DNA of 64,000 nt from RGIG3701 sp030530205. Its GTDB lineage: Bacteria; Planctomycetota; Planctomycetia; Pirellulales; Thermoguttaceae. The notes below the pieces were generated by a model. It did no database searches. It worked only from the letters and a program-made list of their open reading frames with translations, and was not told the DNA's origin. The position numbers were made by a program, and so were the translations under genes. The stretch lies in assembly GCA_030530205.1 (NCBI GenBank), contig JAUMVK010000020.1:1-64000 (forward strand). Reading direction: 5' to 3'. This document shows, piece by piece, positions 28,326 through 36,283 of this stretch (positions are counted from its first letter, which is position 1; every line of letters starts with the position of its first letter).

Positions 28326-28441
28326 ACAAATGTTTGAGGGATTTCCCATTTTCTTTGACAATTTGTACGGTGGTTATACGGTGTGACGTTAGCTCGCCAT
28401 CCGCGGCCGCAAATACTCAGACGATACTTTCAGTTTTGTCG

Positions 28442-29081
28442 GGTGTACAGGGTGCCTGGATTTGACAGGGTTACAGCTGGTCGTCGGCGTGAAACACGCC
28501 GCCATGGGGTGTACAGGGTGCCTGGATTTGACAGGGTTACAGCCGGTCCAGAAACGAAAAGCAACCTTAACAGAGGTGTACAGGGTGCCTGGATTTGACA
28601 GGGTTACAGCGCAGCCGCGGACGAAATTGACGAACGAAGAAAGGTGTACAGGGTGCCTGGATTTGACAGGGTTACAGCAGACCGCGCCCTTGATGCCCGA
28701 GACGTTTTCGGTGTACAGGGTGCCTGGATTTGACAGGGTTACAGCTACGGCACATTCCATTCACATTCTTCCACTTGGTGTACAGGGTGCCTGGATTTGA
28801 CAGGGTTACAGCAAAAGGGAGAGCAGGGATTTCGCCATCATGAGGTGTACAGGGTGCCTGGATTTGACAGGGTTACAGCTTCTGAAAAGTCACCTAAGTG
28901 GCGTTGCCACGGTGTACAGGGTGCCTGGATTTGACAGGGTTACAGCAAGAACAAAAGGATCATTACAGCTCTCTAATGGTGTACAGGGTGCCTGGATTTG
29001 ACAGGGTTACAGCCTAAATGATTCCACATTAAAACTAATGCTTCCGGTGTACAGGGTGCCTGGATTTGACAGGGTTACAGC
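28442..29081 (+). CRISPR. CRISPR array 1, 10 repeats, 9 spacers
   Basis: Ten identical 36-base repeats, starting GGTGTACAGGGTGCC and ending GACAGGGTTACAGC, separated by unique spacers of 30-32 bases. Repeat starts are at 28442, 28508, 28575, 28643, 28710, 28777, 28844, 28911, 28978 and 29046. The leader promoter at 28298 implies + strand transcription. Apparent reading frames through the array are not genes. The array lies between the type III effector genes and cas2/cas1. Confidence 0.98.
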
Positions 29082-29196
29082 CTATGTTTTAGTTTAACCG
29101 CTAAAACACGGGATTTAGTCCCTGATACACCAAAAAAAAATGACATTTTTCGCCCTCGAAAGGGGGTGGAAAATGTCATTTTTTTTGAGTTCACCG
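29082..29196 (+). terminator. Conserved trailer and bidirectional terminator, array 1
   Basis: The trailer begins right after the last repeat. It has a small hairpin GTTTTAG/CTAAAAC, another GGGA/TCCC, and then a long perfect stem AAAAATGACATTTT against its complement with T runs on both sides. It differs from the trailer of array 2 by about one base in the first 100, and an inverted copy flanks array 3. It also sits just behind the cas2 stop, so it probably ends both transcripts. Confidence 0.75.
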
Positions 29197-29204
29197 ACTT
29201 ATTT

Positions 29205-29510
29205 TCAGAACAAAACGAACGGTTCTGGCGGTTCTTCACAAGGGATCGGTTTTTGATTCTCAAACACCTGCATTTGAGAAAATGTTTGTTGGCTCAAGAG
29301 TAAAAACCGAACTTTTCCCTCGGGTGGAAGCCCGGTTTGGATCTGATTCAAAATCGTCCCGGCAAACGCCCGCGAAGCGCAGTAACGATAATATACAGAA
29401 AACTGCAGGGCGGTTAATCCCCGTAACAGTAATTTCTTGCGAAAACGATCGTAATTTCTGCGCTGGGTCTTCTCATTGACCGGCAAATCAAAAAGCACAA
29501 GGAGCCACAT
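29205..29510 (-). CDS. cas2: Cas2 (type III locus)
   Basis: A 101-residue protein with the Cas2 start MWLLVLFDLPVNEKTQRRNY; the Asp of FDLP is the metal-binding residue. Its size and sequence style resemble the Cas2 proteins of type II systems rather than classical type III. It overlaps the last base of cas1, so the pair is translationally coupled. It works with Cas1 in spacer integration. Confidence 0.9.
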   Translation of the reverse strand: MWLLVLFDLPVNEKTQRRNYDRFRKKLLLRGLTALQFSVYYRYCASRAFAGTILNQIQTGLPPEGKVRFLLLSQQTFSQMQVFENQKPIPCEEPPEPFVLF

Positions 29511-30433
29511 CAGTTTTTCCCCCTTTCTGTTTGAGGAACCGAACCCAAAATGTACTCAGGCAAAACAAGCGACTGCGAGGCTTTTTGAAAGCAATGTCTC
29601 AATGAAACGGATGATTGGACGAGCGCTGAAAAGATGTCCACCTTCCTGCGTCCTGCGAGGAATCGCGCCTGGGTCACTGCCCGCGCCAGAAATTGACGGG
29701 TTTCACGATCCAAACTATGACTTCCCGTTTCACGAAAATGAACGAGTACGGCCTCATCCGCCGGAACCCGAAAAGATTCCATTATATCGGAAGCCAAACA
29801 ATAAGGATTGTATTCATTATGGTGATGGATCCCAAGCGACGGGTGCAAACCTGCCGTACATACCGCTCGGGCAGCGAGGGCGAAAAGGATCGTATAGGCG
29901 TAATTCAGCAGCCGATTGACATCCTCGGCCTTTCTGTCTCTTTGTGGCATAAGCGCAAGCCGATCCCAATACAGTCTGGCGGCCTGTCCCTCCAGGTTCT
30001 TTCGATCTCCGCTCGAAACACGAGCCAGCAGAGGGCGTAACGCCGAATCGTCCAGATGGTAAAAACGCAGCAGATCCGCCTGACTTTTGATTTTGGCCTG
30101 AACTATTTGTTTCCAAAGCTGCTTTTTTAACGGGAGAGCGGCTTTTGCCTGTTCGATAAAAAAACGGGACTGACGTGAATGTTCATTAAATGAGAAGAGC
30201 GCGCCGATCGGCAAAAAACGCTCGTTACAGCAAATCAGAGGGATTCCCGGCTCTGCAAGCCGTACCAAAACCATTCCGCTGATGGAAACACTCGATTGGG
30301 TGATCAGGAGTGTACCCACTTCGTTGATCGGCACGGTAAATGTGGGTTTGTCGGGTAATTCCAGGACTAAAAGTTCGTTCTCAAACCGGATTTTTGTTTT
30401 CGGCTGAGTGACTTCAACAATTCGCGGCAGCAT
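29510..30433 (-). CDS. cas1: Cas1 integrase (type III locus)
   Basis: A 307-residue protein. ATG at 30433 is chosen because GGAGGAA lies 3-4 bases upstream; a longer frame starts in low-complexity AT-rich DNA. The metal-binding residues can be placed in NLEGQAARLYWD (Glu), LGIHHHNEYNP (His) and SDIMESFR (Asp/Glu). The sequence resembles type II-C/VI Cas1. It is oriented against array 1 and shares the terminator region with it. Confidence 0.9.
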   Translation of the reverse strand: MLPRIVEVTQPKTKIRFENELLVLELPDKPTFTVPINEVGTLLITQSSVSISGMVLVRLAEPGIPLICCNERFLPIGALFSFNEHSRQSRFFIEQAKAALPLKKQLWKQIVQAKIKSQADLLRFYHLDDSALRPLLARVSSGDRKNLEGQAARLYWDRLALMPQRDRKAEDVNRLLNYAYTILFALAARAVCTAGLHPSLGIHHHNEYNPYCLASDIMESFRVPADEAVLVHFRETGSHSLDRETRQFLARAVTQARFLAGRRKVDIFSALVQSSVSLRHCFQKASQSLVLPEYILGSVPQTERGKN

Positions 30434-30553
30434 GGATTCCTCCAAAAGATTGCAAAAATTACTGAAAAAAATAAACAAAACAGGGGATTTTTCGACACTT
30501 ACCCGTTTATTATAATAGATGGTTAAATAAATAGCAGGTTAAAAGGGTTAGAT

Positions 30554-30844
30554 ATGCAAATACCGCTTGTTTTTTACGATTTGGGTACCGATATGCCGAT
30601 TACTCCCGCGGAGAAACTGCCGCCTTGCCCGGTGATTCCGCGTGGGGCGCTCGTGGTGCTGACCGGCCGGGCCCCGGTCTGGCGGTATGGAATGGCGTTT
30701 CACCTCATGCACGGCTCACCGGCCGCTGCGATCGCCACGTATGATCCGCGGCTGGGGGCGGTCATTATAGCCACGCATACACCCAAAATTCAGGAGGGAG
30801 CGGTCTTTGATGTCACCCCCGACCAGGTATCTCTTGAGCTGTAG
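30554..30844 (+). CDS. csx3: Csx3 (Crn3) ring nuclease
   Basis: A 96-residue protein with RGALVVLTGRAPVWRYG, HLMHG, ATYDPRLGAVI and ATHTP. These match the Csx3 family over nearly the whole length, including the conserved His, Asp-Pro-Arg and second His. Csx3/Crn3 enzymes degrade cyclic tetra-adenylate, turning off type III signalling. Its presence supports an active cyclase in the Cas10 of this locus, although no CARF effector is visible in the window. A decayed copy of its 3' end lies at 34505-34565. Confidence 0.85.
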   Translation: MQIPLVFYDLGTDMPITPAEKLPPCPVIPRGALVVLTGRAPVWRYGMAFHLMHGSPAAAIATYDPRLGAVIIATHTPKIQEGAVFDVTPDQVSLEL

Positions 30845-31005
30845 GGACGACTTTTCCCGCCATCTGTGATTGTTTCGGTCTTGTTTCCGCAGGCAAAGTT
30901 TTCCCGCGCACAAAACAGAAATTTTCATTTTTTTGTGGGATTTTCTATCACTTGCCTGTTATATCAGGTAAAGGGTTTTCAAGTCACAAAAACAGGAGAT
31001 CGATT

Positions 31006-31410
31006 ATGATGAAATCGTGGGTTTTGTTTGTTTTGTTCGCTCTGATTCCGGTCCGAGTCCTGATTCTCGAGATCACACAGGCGCCACAGCCCTGGGAGTC
31101 GGGAAGAAGGCTCACCTCCCAGGAGATCAACGAGACATTGGCCCATCTTGAACGCTACGGTTACAAGGCGGACCGTGCGAAGTCCCTGCACAAAAACGAG
31201 CGTCTGAGATCCCTCCTGAAAGACTCCGCCGTCTTTGGTGGTGGAGAAGACGTGGTGATCGTTTACAACGACCCGAGGTCGATCGGTTTCATCGATCCGT
31301 TCCGCATAACGCACATCGGAAAATTATGTGACGATTTTGTGAGAGACCTCGGCCATCACTTCAGAGGTGACAAAAAGTCCAAAAACGAGGCGGACGCCCA
31401 CTGGAAGTAA
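31006..31410 (+). CDS. Small exported or membrane-anchored protein
   Basis: A 134-residue protein with a hydrophobic N-terminus (MKSWVLFVLFALIPVRVLIL). AGGAGATC precedes the first of two ATGs at 31006. The rest is soluble and charged with no recognised motif. It lies between csx3 and cas6 but has the opposite orientation to cas6, so a CRISPR role is not implied. Confidence 0.4.
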   Translation: MMKSWVLFVLFALIPVRVLILEITQAPQPWESGRRLTSQEINETLAHLERYGYKADRAKSLHKNERLRSLLKDSAVFGGGEDVVIVYNDPRSIGFIDPFRITHIGKLCDDFVRDLGHHFRGDKKSKNEADAHWK

Positions 31411-31441
31411 GCGTCCGGTCGAGGGATCGATTTCTCCTGGT

Positions 31442-32341
31442 TCACCAGACCAGGAACGGCCGGCCCATGCCATATACCGAACCTTTGCCCAAGTGCGTGG
31501 TGGAGGCGGCGGCCATTAGCGGGGCGAGGGCGCCAAGGCCCTGCGGGAAGGTGAGCATCCCCGACGTCCCTTTGAGGCTGATCGTCTTTTTCTGACGGCC
31601 GGAATAACGGTCCAGCGAATTCGGGATCCCCGTCCACGGCTCGCCCGGGATCGTGTCGGCATAGTCCAGAATTTCCGGCGCGAAGTCCGGATGCAGCCGG
31701 CTCGGAACCGGGGGAAAAACGAGGTTTTCACGGTCGTCACTCAGAGCGATCGCCCGAAGGAAACCAAGCCGGGTCAGGGTCGCCAGCACGATGTCGCGCA
31801 GCGTGGGACTCGGGTTCATGGCGTCTTTTTTGATGAGACGCAGCGGCTGGAGAAAGACCAGACGACACGGCTGGGCCGCTCGGATGAACGCCGGGTCGAG
31901 CAACTCGCGGGAGTACGTCTCGACGTGAGAAATCTCGCACGTGTTCCTGTTTCGGCCGATCCCATCGCGGCAGGCGAGGTCCCACGCTTCCAGCAGCGGC
32001 TCGTCGAGCGCATCGGGAAGGCAGAACACGCTCCACTGGAGCGACCGCTCCCATGGCTGAAGGCGCCTCGGCCGTCCCGCCGAGTCCAGATCCTCGCGTA
32101 CCGAATAGAGCGGCTGGCGGTTGGTTTTGCCGCCGGGGCCCTGAAAAACCGAGTCGTAAAGCCGCAGGTCGATCTCGTGCAGCGCGTTCCCCCACACGCC
32201 GCGCAGGGTGGACATTTCCCAATCTGCCGGCACGTTTCGTGTATCGCCGAAATCAAACACCAAACTCCGCGTATGGACCGTCACGGGCGCAAGCCAGTCG
32301 AGCAGCGCGTCAAACCAGTCGGGTTTCTGAATCGCCATCAT
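31442..32341 (-). CDS. cas6: Cas6-like crRNA-processing RAMP protein
   Basis: A 299-residue protein. It ends with a glycine-rich segment HLGKGSVYGMGRPFLVW, the hallmark of Cas6 C-termini, and has an N-terminal RAMP part including STLRGVWGNALHEI. Cas6 enzymes cut repeat RNA to give crRNAs with 5' handles. ATG at 32341 follows AAAGGAAC; the next codon is also ATG. It is transcribed divergently from array 2. A histidine that could act as general base is not certain, so the catalytic state is open. Confidence 0.75.
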   Translation of the reverse strand: MMAIQKPDWFDALLDWLAPVTVHTRSLVFDFGDTRNVPADWEMSTLRGVWGNALHEIDLRLYDSVFQGPGGKTNRQPLYSVREDLDSAGRPRRLQPWERSLQWSVFCLPDALDEPLLEAWDLACRDGIGRNRNTCEISHVETYSRELLDPAFIRAAQPCRLVFLQPLRLIKKDAMNPSPTLRDIVLATLTRLGFLRAIALSDDRENLVFPPVPSRLHPDFAPEILDYADTIPGEPWTGIPNSLDRYSGRQKKTISLKGTSGMLTFPQGLGALAPLMAAASTTHLGKGSVYGMGRPFLVW

Positions 32342-32439
32342 TTTGTTCCTTTCGGAAATGATTTTAACACAAACTGCCCGAAAAATCAAGGAGGGGAGAG
32401 AAATTTTGAGATTTTTTTAAAATTTTGGTGAGAAACCCC

Positions 32440-32468
32440 TTGACGACGATCGGTGGGTGTGGTAGAAT
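32440..32468 (+). promoter_or_regulatory. Leader promoter of CRISPR array 2
   Basis: TTGACG at 32440-32445 and TAGAAT at 32463-32468 with a 17-bp spacer, inside a GTGGGTGTGGTAGAATC context that matches the array 1 leader. The shared TTTCTTTGACAATTTG block follows near 32493-32508. Confidence 0.65.
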
Positions 32469-32539
32469 CAAAAAATCATAAGGGGATGGCCCGTTTCTTT
32501 GACAATTTGGTTTTGCAGGTGCGCTTTGAGTGGTCGCTG

Positions 32540-33047
32540 GGTGTACAGGGTGCCTGGATTTGACAGGGTTACAGCATTGGTGGAAGAAGCCAAACAAAAA
32601 ATCCTGTGGTGTACAGGGTGCCTGGATTTGACAGGGTTACAGCGTGGGGGTGAGCTGGTTGGTTTCGCCTGTAGAGGTGTACAGGGTGCCTGGATTTGAC
32701 AGGGTTACAGCTGATCCTTAAACGAAAAATCCGAAACCAATGTGGTGTACAGGGTGCCTGGATTTGACAGGGTTACAGCGGGGCAGAGTTTTTTGATTTC
32801 CTCAGCGGTGAGGTGTACAGGGTGCCTGGATTTGACAGGGTTACAGCGGTCGAGAACTTCATTGAGTTCTTCTAGCGAGGTGTACAGGGTGCCTGGATTT
32901 GACAGGGTTACAGCTAGACGTTAAGGCAGTGCAACCTTCAAAGGGGTGTACAGGGTGCCTGGATTTGACAGGGTTACAGCGAGCTTTGTCGTCTTTCACC
33001 TCGGTCTGTTCGGTGTACAGGGTGCCTGGATTTGACAGGGTTACAGC
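32540..33047 (+). CRISPR. CRISPR array 2, 8 repeats, 7 spacers
   Basis: Eight copies of the same 36-base repeat as array 1, starting at 32540, 32608, 32676, 32744, 32812, 32879, 32945 and 33012, with unique spacers of 30-32 bases. Leader and trailer orientation indicate + strand transcription, divergent from cas6. Confidence 0.98.
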
Positions 33048-33160
33048 CTATGTTTTAGTTTAGCCGCTAAAACACGGGATTTAGTCCCTGATACACCAAA
33101 AAAAAATGACATTTTTCGCCCTCGAAAGGGGGTGGAAAATGTCATTTTTTTTGAGTTCAT
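33048..33160 (+). terminator. Conserved trailer and terminator, array 2
   Basis: Almost identical to the trailer of array 1 over about 105 bases (one A/G difference in the first hairpin loop), including the long ATGACATTTT stem with T runs. After it, sequences diverge completely. Confidence 0.75.
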
Positions 33161-33338
33161 CGGGAATTATTTTAGAGAATTTTGCAGTTTTTTCTGTTTG
33201 AGATTTTGTTATTTTGTGAAAGAAGTACCCTCGATGAGGTTTAAAATACCAAGCGGCACGGCGGGACGCCAGGATCCCGTCGATTGAAATGAAATATCTC
33301 CGGCCTGAAGGGGCATTCCAGACCGGAGCAGGGGGCCC

Positions 33339-33509
33339 TTACCTCCACCACCGTCCGCAGCTGCAGACATAGTCCCCGTCGCTGTCGGCAGAGACCCATT
33401 TGCCGCAGTTCCAGCATCTTTTGTCACTGTACGTGACCTGTTCACTGTCCGAGTCAGAGCAAAGCCCCACCAAAAAGACAATTCCGATCAAAAGCAAAAG
33501 CCAACCCAT
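33339..33509 (-). CDS. Membrane-anchored mini zinc-ribbon protein, copy 1
   Basis: A 56-residue protein. Residues 1-18 are hydrophobic (MGWLLLLIGIVFLVGLC), then a four-cysteine ribbon CWNCGKWV and VCSCGRWWR. AGGAG lies before ATG within a CAGGAGATTTAAAATG context shared by three tandem genes. It is probably a small membrane-bound zinc protein of unknown role. A hairpin with CTCCGG/CCGGAG follows the stop at about 33297-33328. Confidence 0.6.
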   Translation of the reverse strand: MGWLLLLIGIVFLVGLCSDSDSEQVTYSDKRCWNCGKWVSADSDGDYVCSCGRWWR

Positions 33510-33586
33510 TTTAAATCTCCTGTCATGGTTAAAATATTCGGATCCGCCGGGGAAAGGGTCCCGGCCCCCTCCCTGGGGCAATTCTC

Positions 33587-33766
33587 CTATCTCCAATGCC
33601 GTCCGCAGCAGTGATACGTGCCGAAGGAGTTCCGTTTGACCATTCTGCCGCAGCGTCTGCATTGTTTGAAGTGAGTGACCTGACGAATGACCTGCACGTC
33701 ATCCGAGTCAGAGGAGCACATCCCCGCCAAAACGCCAATTCCAATCAACGTCAAAAGTCCAATCAT
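33587..33766 (-). CDS. Membrane-anchored mini zinc-ribbon protein, copy 2
   Basis: A 59-residue paralogue with a hydrophobic N-terminus (MIGLLTLIGIGVLAGMC), an Asp/Ser-rich linker and CRRCGRMV plus HCCGRHWR. The same translation start context as copies 1 and 3 shows a tandem triplication. The function is unknown. Confidence 0.6.
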   Translation of the reverse strand: MIGLLTLIGIGVLAGMCSSDSDDVQVIRQVTHFKQCRRCGRMVKRNSFGTYHCCGRHWR

Positions 33767-33847
33767 TTTAAATCTCCTGTCATGGTTACTGTATTCGAAT
33801 CCACCCGGGAAAGGGCCCGGCCCCACCCTCAGGCGGAGTGTGTCCCC

Positions 33848-33994
33848 TTACCTCCACCACCGTCCGCAGCTGCAGACATAATCTCCGTCGCTGTCGGGTG
33901 AGACCCATTTGCCGCAGTTCCAGCACTGTTTTTGACGACCAAGGTGGCAAAGGTACACAAACACACCAATCGCAAGCAAACCCAAAAATCTCAT
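33848..33994 (-). CDS. Membrane-anchored mini zinc-ribbon protein, copy 3
   Basis: A 48-residue paralogue starting MRFLGLLAIGVFVYLCHLG, with a C-terminal ribbon (CWNCGKWV, VCSCGRWWR) nearly identical to copy 1. ATG at 33994 is preceded by AGGAGATTTAAA. It probably leads the three-gene unit. Confidence 0.55.
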   Translation of the reverse strand: MRFLGLLAIGVFVYLCHLGRQKQCWNCGKWVSPDSDGDYVCSCGRWWR

Positions 33995-33999
33995 TTTAA

Positions 34000-34504
34000 A
34001 TCTCCTGAAAAACTGTTAAAGGGGTAAAAAGCCAGTTCTCTTGTCTGCCTATACCTATAAACAGTCAAGTGCAGCAAAATGACATTTTTTCCCAAAGAAA
34101 TTTTCAAATTTTTTTGAAAAGAGGGAATTTTTAGAGAAAAACCTGAAAACTTCTCTGTCCTGTTCCTTGAATTTTTTCAGGTAATTGACCCAGAAATCCC
34201 AATGCGGTTTGGCTGGACCATCTGGATATTGCTCCAATTGTGTGTGGGGGGGGGGCAGTCTAATGGGGCAAATCAAATTGCAAAGCTCAAGCCCTATTCG
34301 GATATCGACTTGCCTGAAGACCCGGGCATCACGGACAATTTGAATACCTCGGCCAATGCGCAAACACGAAGAGAGGATAAAAACAGGCGTTTGGAATAAA
34401 AAAATCCCTGTCTGGAACTGTAATGAAAACGGCATTTTTCATCTCTGTCGGGATGGGAAATGTCGTTTTTTTTGTCTCGATCGAGAAAAAAATGATCTTC
34501 TACG
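34000..34504. other. Decayed region between arrays 2 and 3
   Basis: No convincing gene is present. Fragments resembling the trailer stem (AATGACATTTTT at about 34079 and a diverged hairpin at about 34430-34470) and poly-purine tracts suggest debris from earlier copies of the array ends. Confidence 0.4.
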
Positions 34505-34565
34505 CTAAAACACAGGAGGGGTTGTCTTTGATATGGCTCCCAACCAGACTGATCTCGAAATGTAG
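34505..34565 (+). pseudogene. Remnant of csx3 3' end
   Basis: From CAGGAGGG to TAG the bases align with the last about 54 bases of csx3 with one deleted base. In the restored frame it reads VVFDMAPNQTDLEM before the stop, compared with AVFDVTPDQVSLEL in csx3. The 5' part of the gene is absent. Confidence 0.6.
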
Positions 34566-34595
34566 AACCATTTTCCCATTATAGAGGTTACTTTT

Positions 34596-34703
34596 ACTCA
34601 AAAAAATGACATTTTCCACCCCCTTGCGAGGGCGAAAAATGTCATTTTTTTTGGGTGTATCAGGGACTAAATCCCGTGTTTTAGCGGTTAAACTAAAACA
34701 TAG
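34596..34703 (-). terminator. Conserved trailer and terminator, array 3
   Basis: Reverse-complement copy of the array 1 and 2 trailers, placed next to the repeat that ends array 3 on the - strand. The long ATGACATTTT stem with T runs is conserved, the loop has changed. Confidence 0.75.
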
Positions 34704-34944
34704 GCTGTAACCCTGTCAAATCCAGGCACCCTGTACACCGATGCAAGGTGGGATGCCTTGTATCGTGGTGATGCTGTAACCCTGTCAAATCCAGGCACCC
34801 TGTACACCATCATTCTCTGCCATGAAAATGGGACGGTGTGCTGTAACCCTGTCAAATCCAGGCACCCTGTACACCGGCACACGCTACATTTAGCGTAGAC
34901 TCCATGCTGCTGTAACCCTGTCAAATCCAGGCACCCTGTACACC
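34704..34944 (-). CRISPR. CRISPR array 3, 4 repeats, 3 spacers, inverted
   Basis: Four copies of the same 36-base repeat in reverse orientation, starting (forward coordinates) at 34704, 34773, 34840 and 34909, with spacers of 31-33 bases. The promoter at 34978-35005 and the trailer at the low-coordinate end indicate - strand transcription. Confidence 0.97.
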
Positions 34945-34977
34945 GTTGAACGGGCATCTTTCCCTTCAACTCTTACG

Positions 34978-35005
34978 ATTTTAACAGAATCCCCTCCAAT
35001 GTCAA
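34978..35005 (-). promoter_or_regulatory. Leader promoter of CRISPR array 3
   Basis: On the - strand, TTGACA (35000-35005) and TAAAAT (34978-34983) are spaced 16 bp, like array 1. Only 33 bases separate the -10 box from the first repeat, and the TTTCTTTGACAATTTG block of the other leaders is missing. Confidence 0.6.
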
Positions 35006-35249
35006 TAGCCCCCCGGGAAATTTTTCAAAAAAATACCAAAAATTTCCCGCATCGTCTCCCACTGATCGTGAAATCACAATCTTTTATCTCTCGAAATAAT
35101 TCTCATCATTTTTTGAGAAAATTCCATATACGCCGATAATCCCCCTCCTTGACTGCGAAATTTTCTTGTAATATAATCGGTTATTCGGTCTGTTAACTTC
35201 CCAGGAGAGAAGTTTTAGAAATCCACACAAACAAAACGGAGATAACCAA

Positions 35250-36074
35250 ATGTTAGGAGCAATCATAGGCGATATTGCCGGTTCAAGATTTGAGTGGAAT
35301 AACAGGAAATCAAAGGATTTTGAACTCCTTTCTCATATCAAGAAATGCAGACCAACTGATGATAGTGTCATGACGCTCACGATCGCACAGGCGATCCTGG
35401 ACTGCGGCGGCAGCTGTGATTCGCTGAGCCGCCAGGCCGTCGCGTGGATGCAGGAGCTTGGGCAAAAATATCCTCATGCCGGATATGGGGGCTCGTTCCG
35501 CAAATGGATTTATGACGACGATCCTCAACCGTATAACAGCTGGGGCAACGGAGCGGCGATGCGCGTCAGTCCGTGTGGTTTCGCGGCCTCGACGCTCGAG
35601 GAAGCCAAGGCCCTGTCTGCGGCGGTGACGGAAGTCACCCACAACCACCCCGAGGGCATGAAAGGCGCCGAAGCGGTTACCGCTGCAATCTTTCTCGCCC
35701 GCTGCGGGAAGAGCATGATCGAGATCCGCGACTTCATCGAGGCGCACTATTACAAGATCGACTTCCAGCTTGAGGACATCCGCGAAACTTACAAATTTGA
35801 TGTCTCGTGCCAGGGATCGGTGCCGCAGGCGCTGGAAGCGTTCTTCGAGTCCACCGGCTTTGAAGACACCATCCGGAATGCCATTTCCATCGGCGGCGAC
35901 AGTGACACGATCGCGGCGATTGCTGGGGGAATTGCCGAGGCTTATTACGGTATTCCGGCCGACATTCGAAAACTCGCTTTGACGTTCCTCGACGCGAAGC
36001 AGCTCGAAATCCTGAACGCCTTTGAATCCCAATACGGCATCATTCTGGAAAAGGAAACCGGAAACGGCATTTAA
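35250..36074 (+). CDS. ADP-ribosylglycohydrolase family protein
   Basis: A 274-residue protein of the DraG/ARH fold. GAIIGDIAGSRFEW at the start, PTDDSVMTLTIAQAIL (metal-binding Asp pair) and SIGGDSDTIAAIAGGIAEA near the end are the family motifs. It would hydrolyse ADP-ribose links on proteins or related small molecules in the cytoplasm. GGAGATAACC lies before ATG. It is the only + strand gene of this backbone stretch, just outside array 3. Confidence 0.85.
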   Translation: MLGAIIGDIAGSRFEWNNRKSKDFELLSHIKKCRPTDDSVMTLTIAQAILDCGGSCDSLSRQAVAWMQELGQKYPHAGYGGSFRKWIYDDDPQPYNSWGNGAAMRVSPCGFAASTLEEAKALSAAVTEVTHNHPEGMKGAEAVTAAIFLARCGKSMIEIRDFIEAHYYKIDFQLEDIRETYKFDVSCQGSVPQALEAFFESTGFEDTIRNAISIGGDSDTIAAIAGGIAEAYYGIPADIRKLALTFLDAKQLEILNAFESQYGIILEKETGNGI

Positions 36075-36283
36075 GACCGTGGCGTATTCATCCCAAGCAG
36101 AACCACCCACTGGCAAAAGATCAAATGCCATGACTGAAGCTGTATGGCAATAGTTGACCCATGTCCCGGAACAGACGATGAAATCTCTGCGTCTCGTAGT
36201 TCCTCTTTTCAATGCGTAATTATCGCTTCGCGTAATGTGGGTTTCAGAAAGACCCGAACCTTTTAATTCCGAATTACGAATTA

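Noticed and set aside
28383..28800. Long open frames through CRISPR array 1
   Set aside because: They arise because the repeat and spacers add up to lengths compatible with one frame; repeated peptide units reflect the DNA repeats.
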